Source of the DNA: Anaerolineae bacterium
Lineage (GTDB): Bacteria; Chloroflexota; Anaerolineae; J102
Assembly (NCBI GenBank): GCA_027036755.1
Contig: JALWDV010000667.1
Span: 1-7,879, forward strand
Direction of reading: 5' to 3'
DNA: 7,879 bases
Shown: piece after piece, positions 1 to 6,960 of the stretch
Layout of the letters: each line of letters opens with the position of its first letter
How positions within the stretch are numbered: the first letter of the stretch is position 1
Position numbers and translations under genes: made by a program
The notes under the pieces: model-generated
Databases searched by the model: none
What the model saw: only the letters and a program-made list of their open reading frames with translations
Told to the model about the DNA's origin: nothing

Positions 1-31
1 TTTTTTGTGAATGTATTTTCGGCCTACCAAT

Positions 32-3000
32 CTACATGGCTCGACGACGACGCCAGGCCAGGGTGATGACGCCTGCTGCAATCGACAGCAATATTATTAC
101 CATCCACGTCTCACTCGGTGCAGCGCCCGCAAACTTGGACAGGCTCACGGCGTTAGGCTGATCGCTGTGGAACCCAAAGTCCACGGTCATGTAGGCGCTT
201 GCGTCTGGATAACCGGCGGGGTCGCCTGCATCCGAGGTGTTGGTTTGCCCATCTTTCTCGGCGCAGATCGGCTTGGTGACCACGTACGATCCTGACGGAT
301 ACCCGTCGTCGCCCTGCCCCGAGTTTTCATCCGTGCTGTCGGGATCCGACGTCCACCCAGCGCTGCTCGCAGTGTAGCCGCTTACCGAGCTCTTGGGAAT
401 AGCCACGCAGTAGCAGGTCTTCAGATCATTCGCCGCGCTCGGCGTTAGATCCAGGAACTGATAATAGCCGTCATTTGCCGTTGTGGTGCTGTCTAGCGCA
501 GTCGAACCATCATCGCCGCCCGGTTCGCACACGCCATCGCCGTCCTTATCCTGATACAGTTCCACCTTCACGCCATCGATGCCGGCTTCGCTGCCGTTCA
601 TCATGCTGTTCTTGTCATCGTCCGACCACACCCGGTTGCCGATGGCCACCTTGTCTTGTTCGAAGCCGAAGTCGAAGGTGAGATCGGTGTTATCGTCAGG
701 GAAGTTGTTGGGATCCGTATCGTTCGGCGCATCGTCGCTCACACTCGTGGGAATGCTCACCGTGAAGACCGGGCCCACGCCGCTGTTGTCGCCGTCGTTG
801 TCCAACGCATCATCGCCGCCAACATCCCGCGCCACGGGCGTCCCAGGCAGCGTGGGCACAGATATCTGATAGTCGTCGTTCGTGCTATCGCCATTGGCGT
901 CGGGAACCAGGCCGCAGAATTTGTACACACCGCTTGTGGTCGTTGTCGTGTAGGTCACATTGTCCGATATGGCGTCGATGTCGCCGTCGGGTCCCTCCCA
1001 CACGAGATAAACTTGCGTACCGTCGGCCACAGGCGCATCATCGCTATCCTGCACGTCGTCCGTGGAGCCCACGTCCATCCACAGGTAGTTGCCAACGCAC
1101 ACCAGCGGCTGCCAGTAATCCTCCACCTCACCATAGCCAGCCTGGCCGCCCCAGTCAGAATCGGTCAGTGCATCGGAGGAGAAGCGGAAGCGCATGTGGG
1201 TCTCGCCGCCGTCGAAAGTGGCGCCCGAGGGTGCGATGGTGCAGAGTTTATGATTCGTCCAATCGGTGTTGGCCGGAACCGAACCCAGCTTAAAGGCCTC
1301 GTCAGCGTCCACCGTGCTGCCGGAGCCAAAGTCGCCGTCGCCGTTCCAGTCGATCCAGGCGTAGATGTCGACAGATTTGTTGGCGCCGTTGTGGGCGGTG
1401 ACTTCGAAACAGGATTGCGCCCCGGGCGCCAGCGGCGTGACCAGTTTCACGCCATCTTCGTCGTCGTTGCCGGTGCAGGAGCCGGTGACAGAGCCTGTGT
1501 TGTTGTCATCGCCGCCGCTGCTGTCCGCGCCCGCATGGTTGTCGGGCTGACCATCGCTTTCCGCATCAACACAGGAGCCCAGATACAGCGTCGAGGTGAT
1601 GACGTGGCTCGGGCCCACGCCTTCGCCACTATCGGTTTGATCCGTAGCAAAGCTATCGGGGAGGTCGCCCCAGTCATACATAATCGGCGGATGGAACCCG
1701 ATGTCATACGACAGATCCTCGCCCGCAGATGGAGAAGTGGCGGAACTAATCACCGCTTTGTTCCCCGACGTTCCTGCGTCTGAATCTTTTTCGTCATCAC
1801 TGCCCGCATCCTGGGTGGTCAGGGTCAGACCACTCAAAGCCGATTGCGTCGTATCAACGACAACCTGATACTGGGAGCTTGGCTGGACGCCCTTGATGGA
1901 ATCGAAATGATAGTAGCCATTCGCATCAGTAATTTCATACACATCCTCGGGGATGCAGCCTTCAATCTTGATGTTATCCAGACGGATAGAATTGCTATCG
2001 TTGTGAGAGAAGCGTAGCTTAGCCGTCGATGACAGCGATGGCATTCGCAGGCCTGTAGCCGTGTGGTAACTATCGTCTTCCGGCTCGTAAGTTCCTAGGG
2101 TGACCCAAGTGGCGCCGTCGTCGGGAGAATACTCGACAATGAGGGTGCTGGGTCTGGAATCGCCATAGTAGAACTGATAATCGAAGGAGAGGTCAGGATA
2201 GGTGGCGAAGGCGGACAGATCCACTGACCGGGTCATACTGGCGTTGCCGCTATTAATGGCGTGCATGCCTCCCGGGTTGCCATACGCGCTATAAGGGCCG
2301 GCATTGTTATAGTCCCAATTCTGACCAGACCAATCTATCGAGCCGCTGCTGGCGTTGGCGGAGCCGCCCTCGTCCAGGTAATCGCCCAACGTATTCATGC
2401 AGCCTTGCACGGGATTGCCACTGGAATCCAACAAATCCACGCGCACGCCAGAAATGCCGGGTTCGTCTGCATCCTGTATGCCATCGCCGTCATTATCACG
2501 CCAGATGCGATCACCAATGCGCAAACGGTAGAAGCCGAAGTCGAAGGTGAGATCAGAACCAGAGTTCGGCGCACGGGCCGGATTGATCACAGCTTTCGTG
2601 AGCGACATGTCGGCATCGGAATCAACTGCATCGTCGCCGCCAGCATCCTTGGGCGACAGATCAAGACCATCCAGAGGAGCCTGGGTTGTGTCGATGACAA
2701 CCTGATAATCCGTGTTAGCATGAACGCCTTCTGTGATGCCGAAGAGGTAGAGGCCGTCGGCGTCGGTTATGTCATACACGGGCTCAAAGATACAGCCTGC
2801 GATCCGAATGTTATCCAGGCCGACCTGATTCGAACCACCGCCGCCAACAAACCGGATTTGCGCCGTCGCTGAACGCGAAGGCAAAGGCATGGGAGCGACT
2901 GAATGGTAATTCGCATCTCCGGTGTCTATCGCTGTGTAAGTTGCCAATGTCGTCCAGGTGGCGCCATTGTCTGTAGAATACTCGACTGTGAAGCTATCTG

Positions 3001-6000
3001 GCCGGGAAGTGCCGTAGTAGAATTTGTAATCGAAGGAGATGGTGGGATTGGAAGCAAAAACCGAAAGGTCCACCGGGCGAGTCATGCGGCCTGTGCCGTT
3101 AATAGCTTGCTTCCCGCCGGGATTGCCATCGCTTGAGTACGCCGCGCCATTGACGTAAGTCCAAATCTGGTCGGACCAATCTATCGAGCCGGCGCTGGCG
3201 TTGTTGCTGCCGCCGTCATCCAGATAATCGCCGATGGTGTTCATGCACGCCTCCACCGGATTGCCGTTGCTATCCAGCAGATCGACGCGCACGCCCTGAA
3301 TGCCAGCCTCGCCTGAATCCTGAATGCCGTTGCCATTGCTATCGAGCCACACGTAATCGCCAATGTTTACGGCGGTGAGGCCGAAGTCATAGGTCAAATC
3401 CTCACCCGCCGATGGCGCAGTCGCATAGATAACCGCCGTCGTCGAGTTCAGCATATCCGCATCCGAATCAACCGTATCATCAGAGCCGGCATCCTTGATT
3501 GTCGCAACATAACCATTCAGAGACGTCTGCGTGGTGTCGATGACCAATTGATAATTCTCATTGGGCAACACGCCTTTAGAGCTATCGAACAGGTAATAAC
3601 CATTCGAATCGGTGATGGCATAAGCATTCTCAGGAATACAGCCCTCGATTTTGATATTGTCGAGACGTATCTGATTGCTGCCGCTCGCGCCTCCCTCGAA
3701 CCGGATCTGCGCTGTCGAAGAGATGGTGGGGAAGATCATGCTTTCTGAATGATAGGCGCTATCCGCGGCGCTGTATGTCGCCAACGTCGTCCAGGTGGAG
3801 CCGCCGTCTGTAGAGAACTTGACAGTCAAACTATTGCTGGCCCCATTGTAAAACTGGTAATCGAAGGAGAGGGTGGGATAGAGGGCGAAAGCGGATGCGT
3901 CCACCGCGCGAGTCATCGAGCCATTGCCGTTGATGTATTGCATTGCTCCCGGATTGCCGCCCGAGCCGGACGCTCCGGCGGAGGAATAATTCCAGTCCTG
4001 GCCCGACCAATCCAACGAGCCACTGCTGGCATTGGCGCTGCCGCCTTCATCCAGATAGTCCTTGACGGTGTTCATGCAGGCCTGCACCGGATTGCCATTG
4101 GAATCCAGCAGATCGATGCGCACCCCCGCGACGCCTGATTCACTGGCGTCCTGGATGCCATCGCCATTGTCGTCGAACCACACATAATCGCCAATGGACG
4201 CCGAAGCGAAACCAAAGTCATAGCCATAGTTGACGCCGGAGCTGGGTGCTGTGGCGGGATTGATAAGCGCCACGCCGCCACTCATGGCGGCATCCGAGTC
4301 GTTATCATCGGTCGGATCGTTGCTGGTGTCGCCTCCTGCATCCTGAGTCGTCAGGGTCATGCCTGCCAAAGCGGGCTGATTCGGATCGATACGCAACTGG
4401 TACTGCCCATTGGGGGCGACGCCATCGAGGCCATCAAAAGTATAAATGCCGCCGGCGCTCGTGTAGGTCGAGGCGATAAGGTTGCCGCTGGAATCCAGTA
4501 GATCCACCCGCACGCCCCCGATGCCGGATTCATTTGCGTCTTGTAAGCCGTTGTGATTGAGATCGCTCCACACCCGGTTGCCAATAGCCACGCTCGTGAA
4601 GCCGAAGTCGTAGGAGTGATCATTGCTGCCGGCCGAACTGGTGTCGAAGGTGATAACAGCATCGTTGCCCACCTGGACTGCATCGGAGTCACGCGCATCG
4701 CCGTTGGGACTGCTGTCGGCGTTGGCCGTTGTCAACGCCAGGGGCACAGGAGCGGACTGGGTAAGATCGACATGAATGGTGTAGCCGCTGGTGAACGGTT
4801 CGAGTTCACTGATGCCATAATCAGCGCTGGCCGTATCGACGCCATTAGGATCAGAAGAGAAGTAGTACTCACCTTTACTATTGGTGACAACTGATCCGAT
4901 CTGGGTTCCACTAGGATCATGCAAGGTGACCGTCACGCCAGAAAGAGGCGGCTCCTCCGGATCCTGAATGCCATCGTTATCCAAATCGAGCCAGACGCGG
5001 TTGCCGATCTCGATGGGCGCTGGCGGCCCGAGCAATTCGATATCGCCAATGCCGTGGGCCTTCCCCATGTAAGCCGTGTCCTGACGAGGATAAACCACAT
5101 ACCCGGCGACATATTTGCCATCCATATTGTTGAACCGACGCACGCCGCCATTCGAGTAAGGGCCGTCCATATCAGGGTCCATCGAGGTCACCATAATCTC
5201 GCCTCGTCCAGGCAAGAAAGCCAGACTGCCATCGGTGGTCTCAAGATGGTAGACCTTATAGCGATCTTCATAATAGTACTCGCCGCCGCCCGGTCCCTCA
5301 TTGTTGTTGACGCCGTCAGTGGTAATGCCGCCCACCGTGGCGTTATATTCCAGAGTGTAAGTGCCATCACTGTTGTAATTCGCCCGCAAGATGTCGCCGC
5401 CAGTAATCGCGGAGTAAGTTTGCGTGCCCTGAGGTGCATAGTTGTATTGCCCGGATTGATGGCCAAACCGATCGCCAAACCCCAATATCATATCGCCATC
5501 AATATCGAACTCGATATCAGAAAGAAGCGGCTGCGGCCATACCGATACAGGAAATCCGCCTGAGGCGGGACAATCAGGGGGCCAGACGTCACTCCAGGTA
5601 TACCAACCTTCGTGAGAACAGCCGGTATACGCCCTGCCGCGGGGATGATAATCCAGTGAAAACGAAAACACCTCGGTCGCCGAGGTCAAGCCACTATCGA
5701 TGCGATAAACATGTGCGGTTAGATCACTGGAATCCCCGCTACCAGTGCCATCACAAACGCCGCCAACATACACCTTTCCTTCATGATACTTCAAAGCAAA
5801 GGGACGCCATTCGCCATTCGAGCACCCGGGATCGGTCGTCTGAAAACTCGCGACGATCGACTTGGTCTGGGTGTCCACGGCGTAAACTTTCTTGTCATAC
5901 AGATTCATCACATACAGGGTGGTGTCGTCGGCGCTGATGTCGATATCACCGATGCCGACCTTGCCCACCAGAGAAAAAACGGCAGGATCGTGGGTGGGAT

Positions 6001-6841
6001 CCGTGGGCGCGCCAGTCAACCCCCGGGTTGTGTTATCTGGAATCGAGCCGAAATTGACGCCCAACGTGGTCATATCCAGCCACACAGTCGTTGTATATGG
6101 CGGGGTGTTCTCGGTGGCGTAAATGGCCCCGATGCCGCCGGGGCCCATCGCCACATGCCGCTTGACGAAGGCGGAAGAGTAAATGGTCTTGGTCGAACGG
6201 TTGTAGGCAAGACCCCATATCGCGCCAACCTCCGATTTGGTGGCAAGATGCGTATTGTTAGGGGTGCTCCCGGAATCTTCATAATGAAACCGCTCCAGCG
6301 AATTCACAGGGTCGATGTCATTGAGCCCGCCGTTGATGGCCACAGGAGCTACGACCTCGGGATTGGCCGTATCGGTGAACTCGTCGGGAGCATGAATACC
6401 CAGGTTGACCTGGCAATCACTGGAGTCGACAAATTGCACGGATGTAAAAGAGCCTGCGCCGATCGGTCCCTCCTTGAATCCATCAGGAACACTGAATTCC
6501 ACGCGTACAGGGAAGACGGGGGAGGACACGCTCCACTCGCCATTGCTGTCTGTAAGCACCGTCGTGGAATCGCCATAGGCGTCGATGACGGTGACGGATA
6601 CGCCGCTGACGCCCGACTCATTCCCATCCTTGGAGCCGTAGGTGTTGAAGGACGTGCCATCAAGAGGCAACTCATGATAGACAACGCCTCCTACATCATT
6701 TGCGCCACACGCGTTGACCATGGCCAGTTCCGAATGGACCGAAGGCGCTGGCGCAACAGCGAAGCTGGGCGATGCAACACTCATCAATACGCCAGCTAAA
6801 ACTATTGTAAGGATTAGAAGAAAACGTTTGGCATTCTTCAT
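32..6841 (-). CDS. Giant secreted SdrD B-repeat surface protein with beta-propeller, nested jelly-roll inserts and GEVED module
   Basis: The frame is open for 2269 codons from ATG at 6841 to TAG at 32-34. A GTG three codons further up (6850) is in frame, but a GGAG lies only 1 nt before it and 8 nt before the ATG, so I chose the ATG. The product starts with a Sec signal peptide and ends with one hydrophobic segment plus RRRR, so it is exported and probably held in the envelope by its C-terminus. Between them lie an N-terminal SdrD B-like domain, a propeller-like module, seven further SdrD B-type domains (three carrying inserted jelly-roll-like domains) and a GEVED-type module. The SdrD B domains begin with IGNRVW or IGDYVW, carry Ca-loop-like D-x-[DN]-x-[DN]-G-[IL]-Q-D motifs, and end with YDFGF. 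No catalytic motif is visible. Adhesin or surface-stalk function is inferred from the SdrD B/Cna-B families. It stands alone in the window, with no visible operon. No frameshift is seen. Confidence 0.95.
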   Translation of the reverse strand: MKNAKRFLLILTIVLAGVLMSVASPSFAVAPAPSVHSELAMVNACGANDVGGVVYHELPLDGTSFNTYGSKDGNESGVSGVSVTVIDAYGDSTTVLTDSNGEWSVSSPVFPVRVEFSVPDGFKEGPIGAGSFTSVQFVDSSDCQVNLGIHAPDEFTDTANPEVVAPVAINGGLNDIDPVNSLERFHYEDSGSTPNNTHLATKSEVGAIWGLAYNRSTKTIYSSAFVKRHVAMGPGGIGAIYATENTPPYTTTVWLDMTTLGVNFGSIPDNTTRGLTGAPTDPTHDPAVFSLVGKVGIGDIDISADDTTLYVMNLYDKKVYAVDTQTKSIVASFQTTDPGCSNGEWRPFALKYHEGKVYVGGVCDGTGSGDSSDLTAHVYRIDSGLTSATEVFSFSLDYHPRGRAYTGCSHEGWYTWSDVWPPDCPASGGFPVSVWPQPLLSDIEFDIDGDMILGFGDRFGHQSGQYNYAPQGTQTYSAITGGDILRANYNSDGTYTLEYNATVGGITTDGVNNNEGPGGGEYYYEDRYKVYHLETTDGSLAFLPGRGEIMVTSMDPDMDGPYSNGGVRRFNNMDGKYVAGYVVYPRQDTAYMGKAHGIGDIELLGPPAPIEIGNRVWLDLDNDGIQDPEEPPLSGVTVTLHDPSGTQIGSVVTNSKGEYYFSSDPNGVDTASADYGISELEPFTSGYTIHVDLTQSAPVPLALTTANADSSPNGDARDSDAVQVGNDAVITFDTSSAGSNDHSYDFGFTSVAIGNRVWSDLNHNGLQDANESGIGGVRVDLLDSSGNLIASTYTSAGGIYTFDGLDGVAPNGQYQLRIDPNQPALAGMTLTTQDAGGDTSNDPTDDNDSDAAMSGGVALINPATAPSSGVNYGYDFGFASASIGDYVWFDDNGDGIQDASESGVAGVRIDLLDSNGNPVQACMNTVKDYLDEGGSANASSGSLDWSGQDWNYSSAGASGSGGNPGAMQYINGNGSMTRAVDASAFALYPTLSFDYQFYNGASNSLTVKFSTDGGSTWTTLATYSAADSAYHSESMIFPTISSTAQIRFEGGASGSNQIRLDNIKIEGCIPENAYAITDSNGYYLFDSSKGVLPNENYQLVIDTTQTSLNGYVATIKDAGSDDTVDSDADMLNSTTAVIYATAPSAGEDLTYDFGLTAVNIGDYVWLDSNGNGIQDSGEAGIQGVRVDLLDSNGNPVEACMNTIGDYLDDGGSNNASAGSIDWSDQIWTYVNGAAYSSDGNPGGKQAINGTGRMTRPVDLSVFASNPTISFDYKFYYGTSRPDSFTVEYSTDNGATWTTLATYTAIDTGDANYHSVAPMPLPSRSATAQIRFVGGGGSNQVGLDNIRIAGCIFEPVYDITDADGLYLFGITEGVHANTDYQVVIDTTQAPLDGLDLSPKDAGGDDAVDSDADMSLTKAVINPARAPNSGSDLTFDFGFYRLRIGDRIWRDNDGDGIQDADEPGISGVRVDLLDSSGNPVQGCMNTLGDYLDEGGSANASSGSIDWSGQNWDYNNAGPYSAYGNPGGMHAINSGNASMTRSVDLSAFATYPDLSFDYQFYYGDSRPSTLIVEYSPDDGATWVTLGTYEPEDDSYHTATGLRMPSLSSTAKLRFSHNDSNSIRLDNIKIEGCIPEDVYEITDANGYYHFDSIKGVQPSSQYQVVVDTTQSALSGLTLTTQDAGSDDEKDSDAGTSGNKAVISSATSPSAGEDLSYDIGFHPPIMYDWGDLPDSFATDQTDSGEGVGPSHVITSTLYLGSCVDAESDGQPDNHAGADSSGGDDNNTGSVTGSCTGNDDEDGVKLVTPLAPGAQSCFEVTAHNGANKSVDIYAWIDWNGDGDFGSGSTVDADEAFKLGSVPANTDWTNHKLCTIAPSGATFDGGETHMRFRFSSDALTDSDWGGQAGYGEVEDYWQPLVCVGNYLWMDVGSTDDVQDSDDAPVADGTQVYLVWEGPDGDIDAISDNVTYTTTTTSGVYKFCGLVPDANGDSTNDDYQISVPTLPGTPVARDVGGDDALDNDGDNSGVGPVFTVSIPTSVSDDAPNDTDPNNFPDDNTDLTFDFGFEQDKVAIGNRVWSDDDKNSMMNGSEAGIDGVKVELYQDKDGDGVCEPGGDDGSTALDSTTTANDGYYQFLDLTPSAANDLKTCYCVAIPKSSVSGYTASSAGWTSDPDSTDENSGQGDDGYPSGSYVVTKPICAEKDGQTNTSDAGDPAGYPDASAYMTVDFGFHSDQPNAVSLSKFAGAAPSETWMVIILLSIAAGVITLAWRRRRAM
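35..157 (-). other. C-terminal anchor: short lead, transmembrane segment, Arg cluster (residues 2229-2269)
   Basis: After the last DFGF come PNAVSLSKFAGAAPSET, then the hydrophobic stretch W2246-W2263, then RRRR (2264-2267) and AM. This three-part layout is that of C-terminal sorting signals. There is no LPxTG (sortase), no PEP before the helix (PEP-CTERM/exosortase) and no exact IPTL-x-EW. The Ser-Glu-Thr-Trp at the helix start only loosely recalls the IPTL-CTERM class. It may be a plain membrane anchor or a substrate of an unrecognised sorting peptidase; the sequence does not decide. Confidence 0.7.
167..646 (-). other. SdrD B-type domain 7 (residues 2066-2225)
   Basis: It opens AIGNRVWSDDDKNSMMNGSEAG, continues IDGVKVELYQDKDGDGVCE with a second D-x-D-x-D-G loop, then TTANDGYYQFLDL and CYCVAIP, and ends MTVDFGFHSD. 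Four cysteines (C2105, C2143, C2145, C2193) suggest internal disulfides. It is the last folded domain before the membrane segment and so probably lies nearest the cell surface. Confidence 0.8.
647..1099 (-). other. SdrD B-type domain 6, diverged (residues 1915-2065)
   Basis: It starts CVGNYLWMDVGSTDDVQD, a variant of IGNRVW plus the acidic loop in which the D-x-D-x-D-G pattern is altered. It continues with DGTQVYLVW, TTTSGVYKFCGLVP and DYQISVPTLP, and ends LTFDFGFEQDKV. Cysteines at 1915 and in KFCGL are absent from the plain copies. The ending FDFGF immediately abuts the next AIGNRVW, showing the usual head-to-tail packing. Confidence 0.75.
1106..1684 (-). other. GEVED-type module (residues 1720-1912)
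   Basis: It begins YDWGDLPDS (1722-1730), the usual 'D-GDAPDS'-like lead of GEVED proteins, and ends with GYGEVEDYW (1902-1910), the name-giving motif of the family. Between them are DDEDGVKL, YAWIDWNGDGDFG (1827-1839), an acidic D-x-N-x-D-G loop likely to bind calcium, and THMRFRFSSD, all expected in this order. Four cysteines (C1757, C1789, C1811, C1867) lie inside. GEVED domains occur in large exported bacterial proteins, and their exact function is not established. Here the module interrupts the run of SdrD B domains. Confidence 0.85.
1685..2521 (-). repeat. Tandem unit C: SdrD B domain with inserted jelly-roll-like domain (residues 1441-1719)
   Basis: Third copy. The SdrD B part opens RIGDRIWRDNDGDGIQD; the insert spans C1481 to C1629 (149 residues); the SdrD B part resumes at VYEITDANGYYHFDSIKGV and ends LSYDIGF. 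The insert is close to that of unit A in its first part (both share LDEGGSANASSGS) and closer to unit B around FYYG-SRP. It therefore looks like the product of repeated duplication or exchange between copies. C1481 and C1629 are the only cysteines. The unit is followed directly by the GEVED-type module. Confidence 0.8.
2522..3367 (-). repeat. Tandem unit B: SdrD B domain with inserted jelly-roll-like domain (residues 1159-1440)
   Basis: Second copy of the split design. The SdrD B part opens NIGDYVWLDSNGNGIQD, is interrupted after SNGNPVEA by the insert from C1199 to C1350 (152 residues), resumes at VYDITDADGLYLF and ends LTFDFGF. The insert keeps CMNT--DYLDDGG, DWSDQIWTY, MTRPVDLSVFA, ISFDYKFYYG, YSTDNGATWTTLATY, IRFVGG and LDNIRIAGC. 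It is slightly longer than the other two owing to extra residues around the IDTGDANYH loop. Exactly two cysteines again, both at the insert boundaries. Confidence 0.8.
3368..4198 (-). repeat. Tandem unit A: SdrD B domain with inserted jelly-roll-like domain (residues 882-1158)
   Basis: The SdrD B part starts SIGDYVWFDDNGDGIQD and runs to DLLDSNGNPVQ. The insert runs from C922 to C1068 (147 residues). The SdrD B part then resumes with YAITDSNGYYLFDSSKGV and ends LTYDFGL. Insert landmarks are CMNT--DYLDEGG, DWSGQDWNY, MTRAVDASAF, LSFDYQFY, FSTDGGSTWTTLATY, AQIRFEGG and LDNIKIEGC. These resemble the strands of the MAM/choice-of-anchor type jelly roll, which often binds sugars or other surface ligands; that role is inferred. 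The two bracketing cysteines are the only ones in the unit. Confidence 0.8.
4199..4588 (-). other. SdrD B domain 2 (residues 752-881)
   Basis: It opens AIGNRVWSDLNHNGLQD, continues ESGIGGVRVDLLDSSGN and then passes directly into TSAGGIYTFDGLDGV. It ends YGYDFGFASA. It lacks cysteine and has no insert. This copy is the closest uninterrupted relative of units A-C: DLLDS-GN and the GIYTF hairpin are joined by only a few residues here, whereas the later three copies carry about 150 residues at that point. Confidence 0.85.
4589..5014 (-). other. SdrD B domain 1 (residues 610-751)
   Basis: It opens IEIGNRVWLDLDNDGIQD, with a D-x-D-x-D-G loop that is the usual Ca-binding signature of SdrD B domains. 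It then has the PPLSGVTVTLHD strand and the NSKGEYYF hairpin, and ends HSYDFGF. It has no cysteine and no inserted domain, so it shows the plain form of the fold against which the later split copies can be compared. Confidence 0.85.
5024..6364 (-). other. Beta-propeller-like module (residues about 160-606)
   Basis: About 450 residues with recurring short strand patterns: IWGLAYNRSTKTIYSSAFV (209-227), KVGIGDIDISADDTTLYVMN (294-313) followed by KKVYAVDTQTKSIV, FALKYHEGKVYVGGV (348-362), LSDIEFDIDGDMILGFGDRF (440-459), and GDILRANYNSDGTYTL (482-497). Alternating 'where it is shown' and 'what is shown' strands of the YVTN/NHL kind suggest blades of a propeller. Similar modules with the phrase WGLAYNRSTKTIY-SAF-KRHV next to SdrD B domains are known to me from environmental bacterial surface proteins. 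Four cysteines (C340, C363, C408, C424) may stabilise it. Ligand unknown; blade number cannot be set by eye. Confidence 0.6.
6392..6709 (-). other. N-terminal divergent SdrD B/Cna-B-like domain (residues about 45-150)
   Basis: After the signal peptide comes a domain with the SdrD B skeleton: a GGVVY strand, a KDGNESGVSGVSVTV segment resembling the ESGI-GGVRV strand of the later repeats, and TDSNGEWSV, which matches the TDSNGYYLF hairpin of the later domains. The IGNRVW opening and DFGF ending of the later copies are absent, so it is a diverged member. C45 near the start and C143 near the end could form a disulfide clamping the domain. It precedes the propeller, a common order in large SdrD B proteins. 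Confidence 0.65.
6758..6841 (-). other. Sec signal peptide (residues 1-28)
   Basis: The N-terminus has two early lysines and an arginine (K2, K5, R6), then an uninterrupted hydrophobic core (about residues 8-24), then SPSFA followed by VAPAPS. This is a classic type I signal peptide with a probable cut after A28. There is no lipobox cysteine near the end of the core, so it is not a lipoprotein. It also supports the ATG at 6841, because the basic n-region begins directly there. Confidence 0.88.
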
Positions 6842-6849
6842 AGTAAACA

Positions 6850-6853
6850 CTCC
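6850..6853 (-). promoter_or_regulatory. Shine-Dalgarno GGAG of the giant gene
   Basis: On the minus strand the bases read GGATGGAGTGTTTACTATG. The GGAG is 8 nt from the ATG at 6841, an ideal distance, and only 1 nt from the upstream in-frame GTG. It therefore decides the start in favour of the ATG. Confidence 0.8.
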
Positions 6854-6855
6854 AT

Positions 6856-6869
6856 CCTAATTAACTAGG
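6856..6869. repeat. 14-bp near-palindrome next to the ribosome binding site
   Basis: The plus strand reads CCTAATTAACTAGG, with CCTA at one end, TAGG at the other and TTAA at the centre; only one symmetric pair breaks the symmetry. It lies in the presumed leader, three bases upstream of the GGAG. It could be an operator or a small mRNA structure affecting translation, but it is short and may be chance. Confidence 0.35.
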
Positions 6870-6933
6870 TAGTGGTGGCATTCACTGCGCCCCAGCACAA
6901 AACCAGAAAGCGAAGCAACAGGAATGCAATCGG

Positions 6934-6960
6934 AATATAGAATTACGATGATAATGACAA
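6934..6960 (-). promoter_or_regulatory. Candidate sigma-70-type promoter of the giant gene (weak)
   Basis: On the minus strand TTGTCA (6955-6960) and TATATT (6934-6939) each differ from the consensus by one base. They are separated by 15 bases, shorter than the preferred 17. The position, about 95 bases before the start codon, would leave a leader of roughly 80-90 nt. No better pair was seen closer to the gene. The short spacer keeps the call weak. Confidence 0.3.

Noticed and set aside
1..31. Terminator downstream of the stop codon
   Set aside because: The 31 bases left of the stop show no stem, and the T-run at 1-6 is an A-run in the sense of this gene. Any terminator lies outside the window.
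656..1783. A 375-residue plus-strand open frame opposite the 3' part of the gene
   Set aside because: It is in exact codon register with the minus-strand gene. That gene rarely uses TTA, CTA or TCA codons, which would be stops on the other strand, so the frame stays open. The translation is a Val/Ile/Arg/His-rich complement of Asp/Gly/Ser codons with no recognisable domain.
1685..4198. CRISPR-like or intein-like explanation for the regular repeats
   Set aside because: The repeats are about 0.8 kb, in frame, diverged and coding for whole domains. No short identical repeats with spacers exist, and the inserts have no splicing motifs such as terminal HN.
5783..6799. A 338-residue plus-strand open frame opposite the 5' part of the gene, and several shorter ones in the same register
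   Set aside because: Same explanation as the other antisense frame: all share the codon-aligned register, and the sense strand has a clear signal peptide, domains and repeats.
6842..6850. GTG at 6850 as the start of the giant gene
   Set aside because: GGAG is only 1 nt before the GTG but 8 nt before the ATG at 6841, and the signal peptide begins naturally at the ATG.
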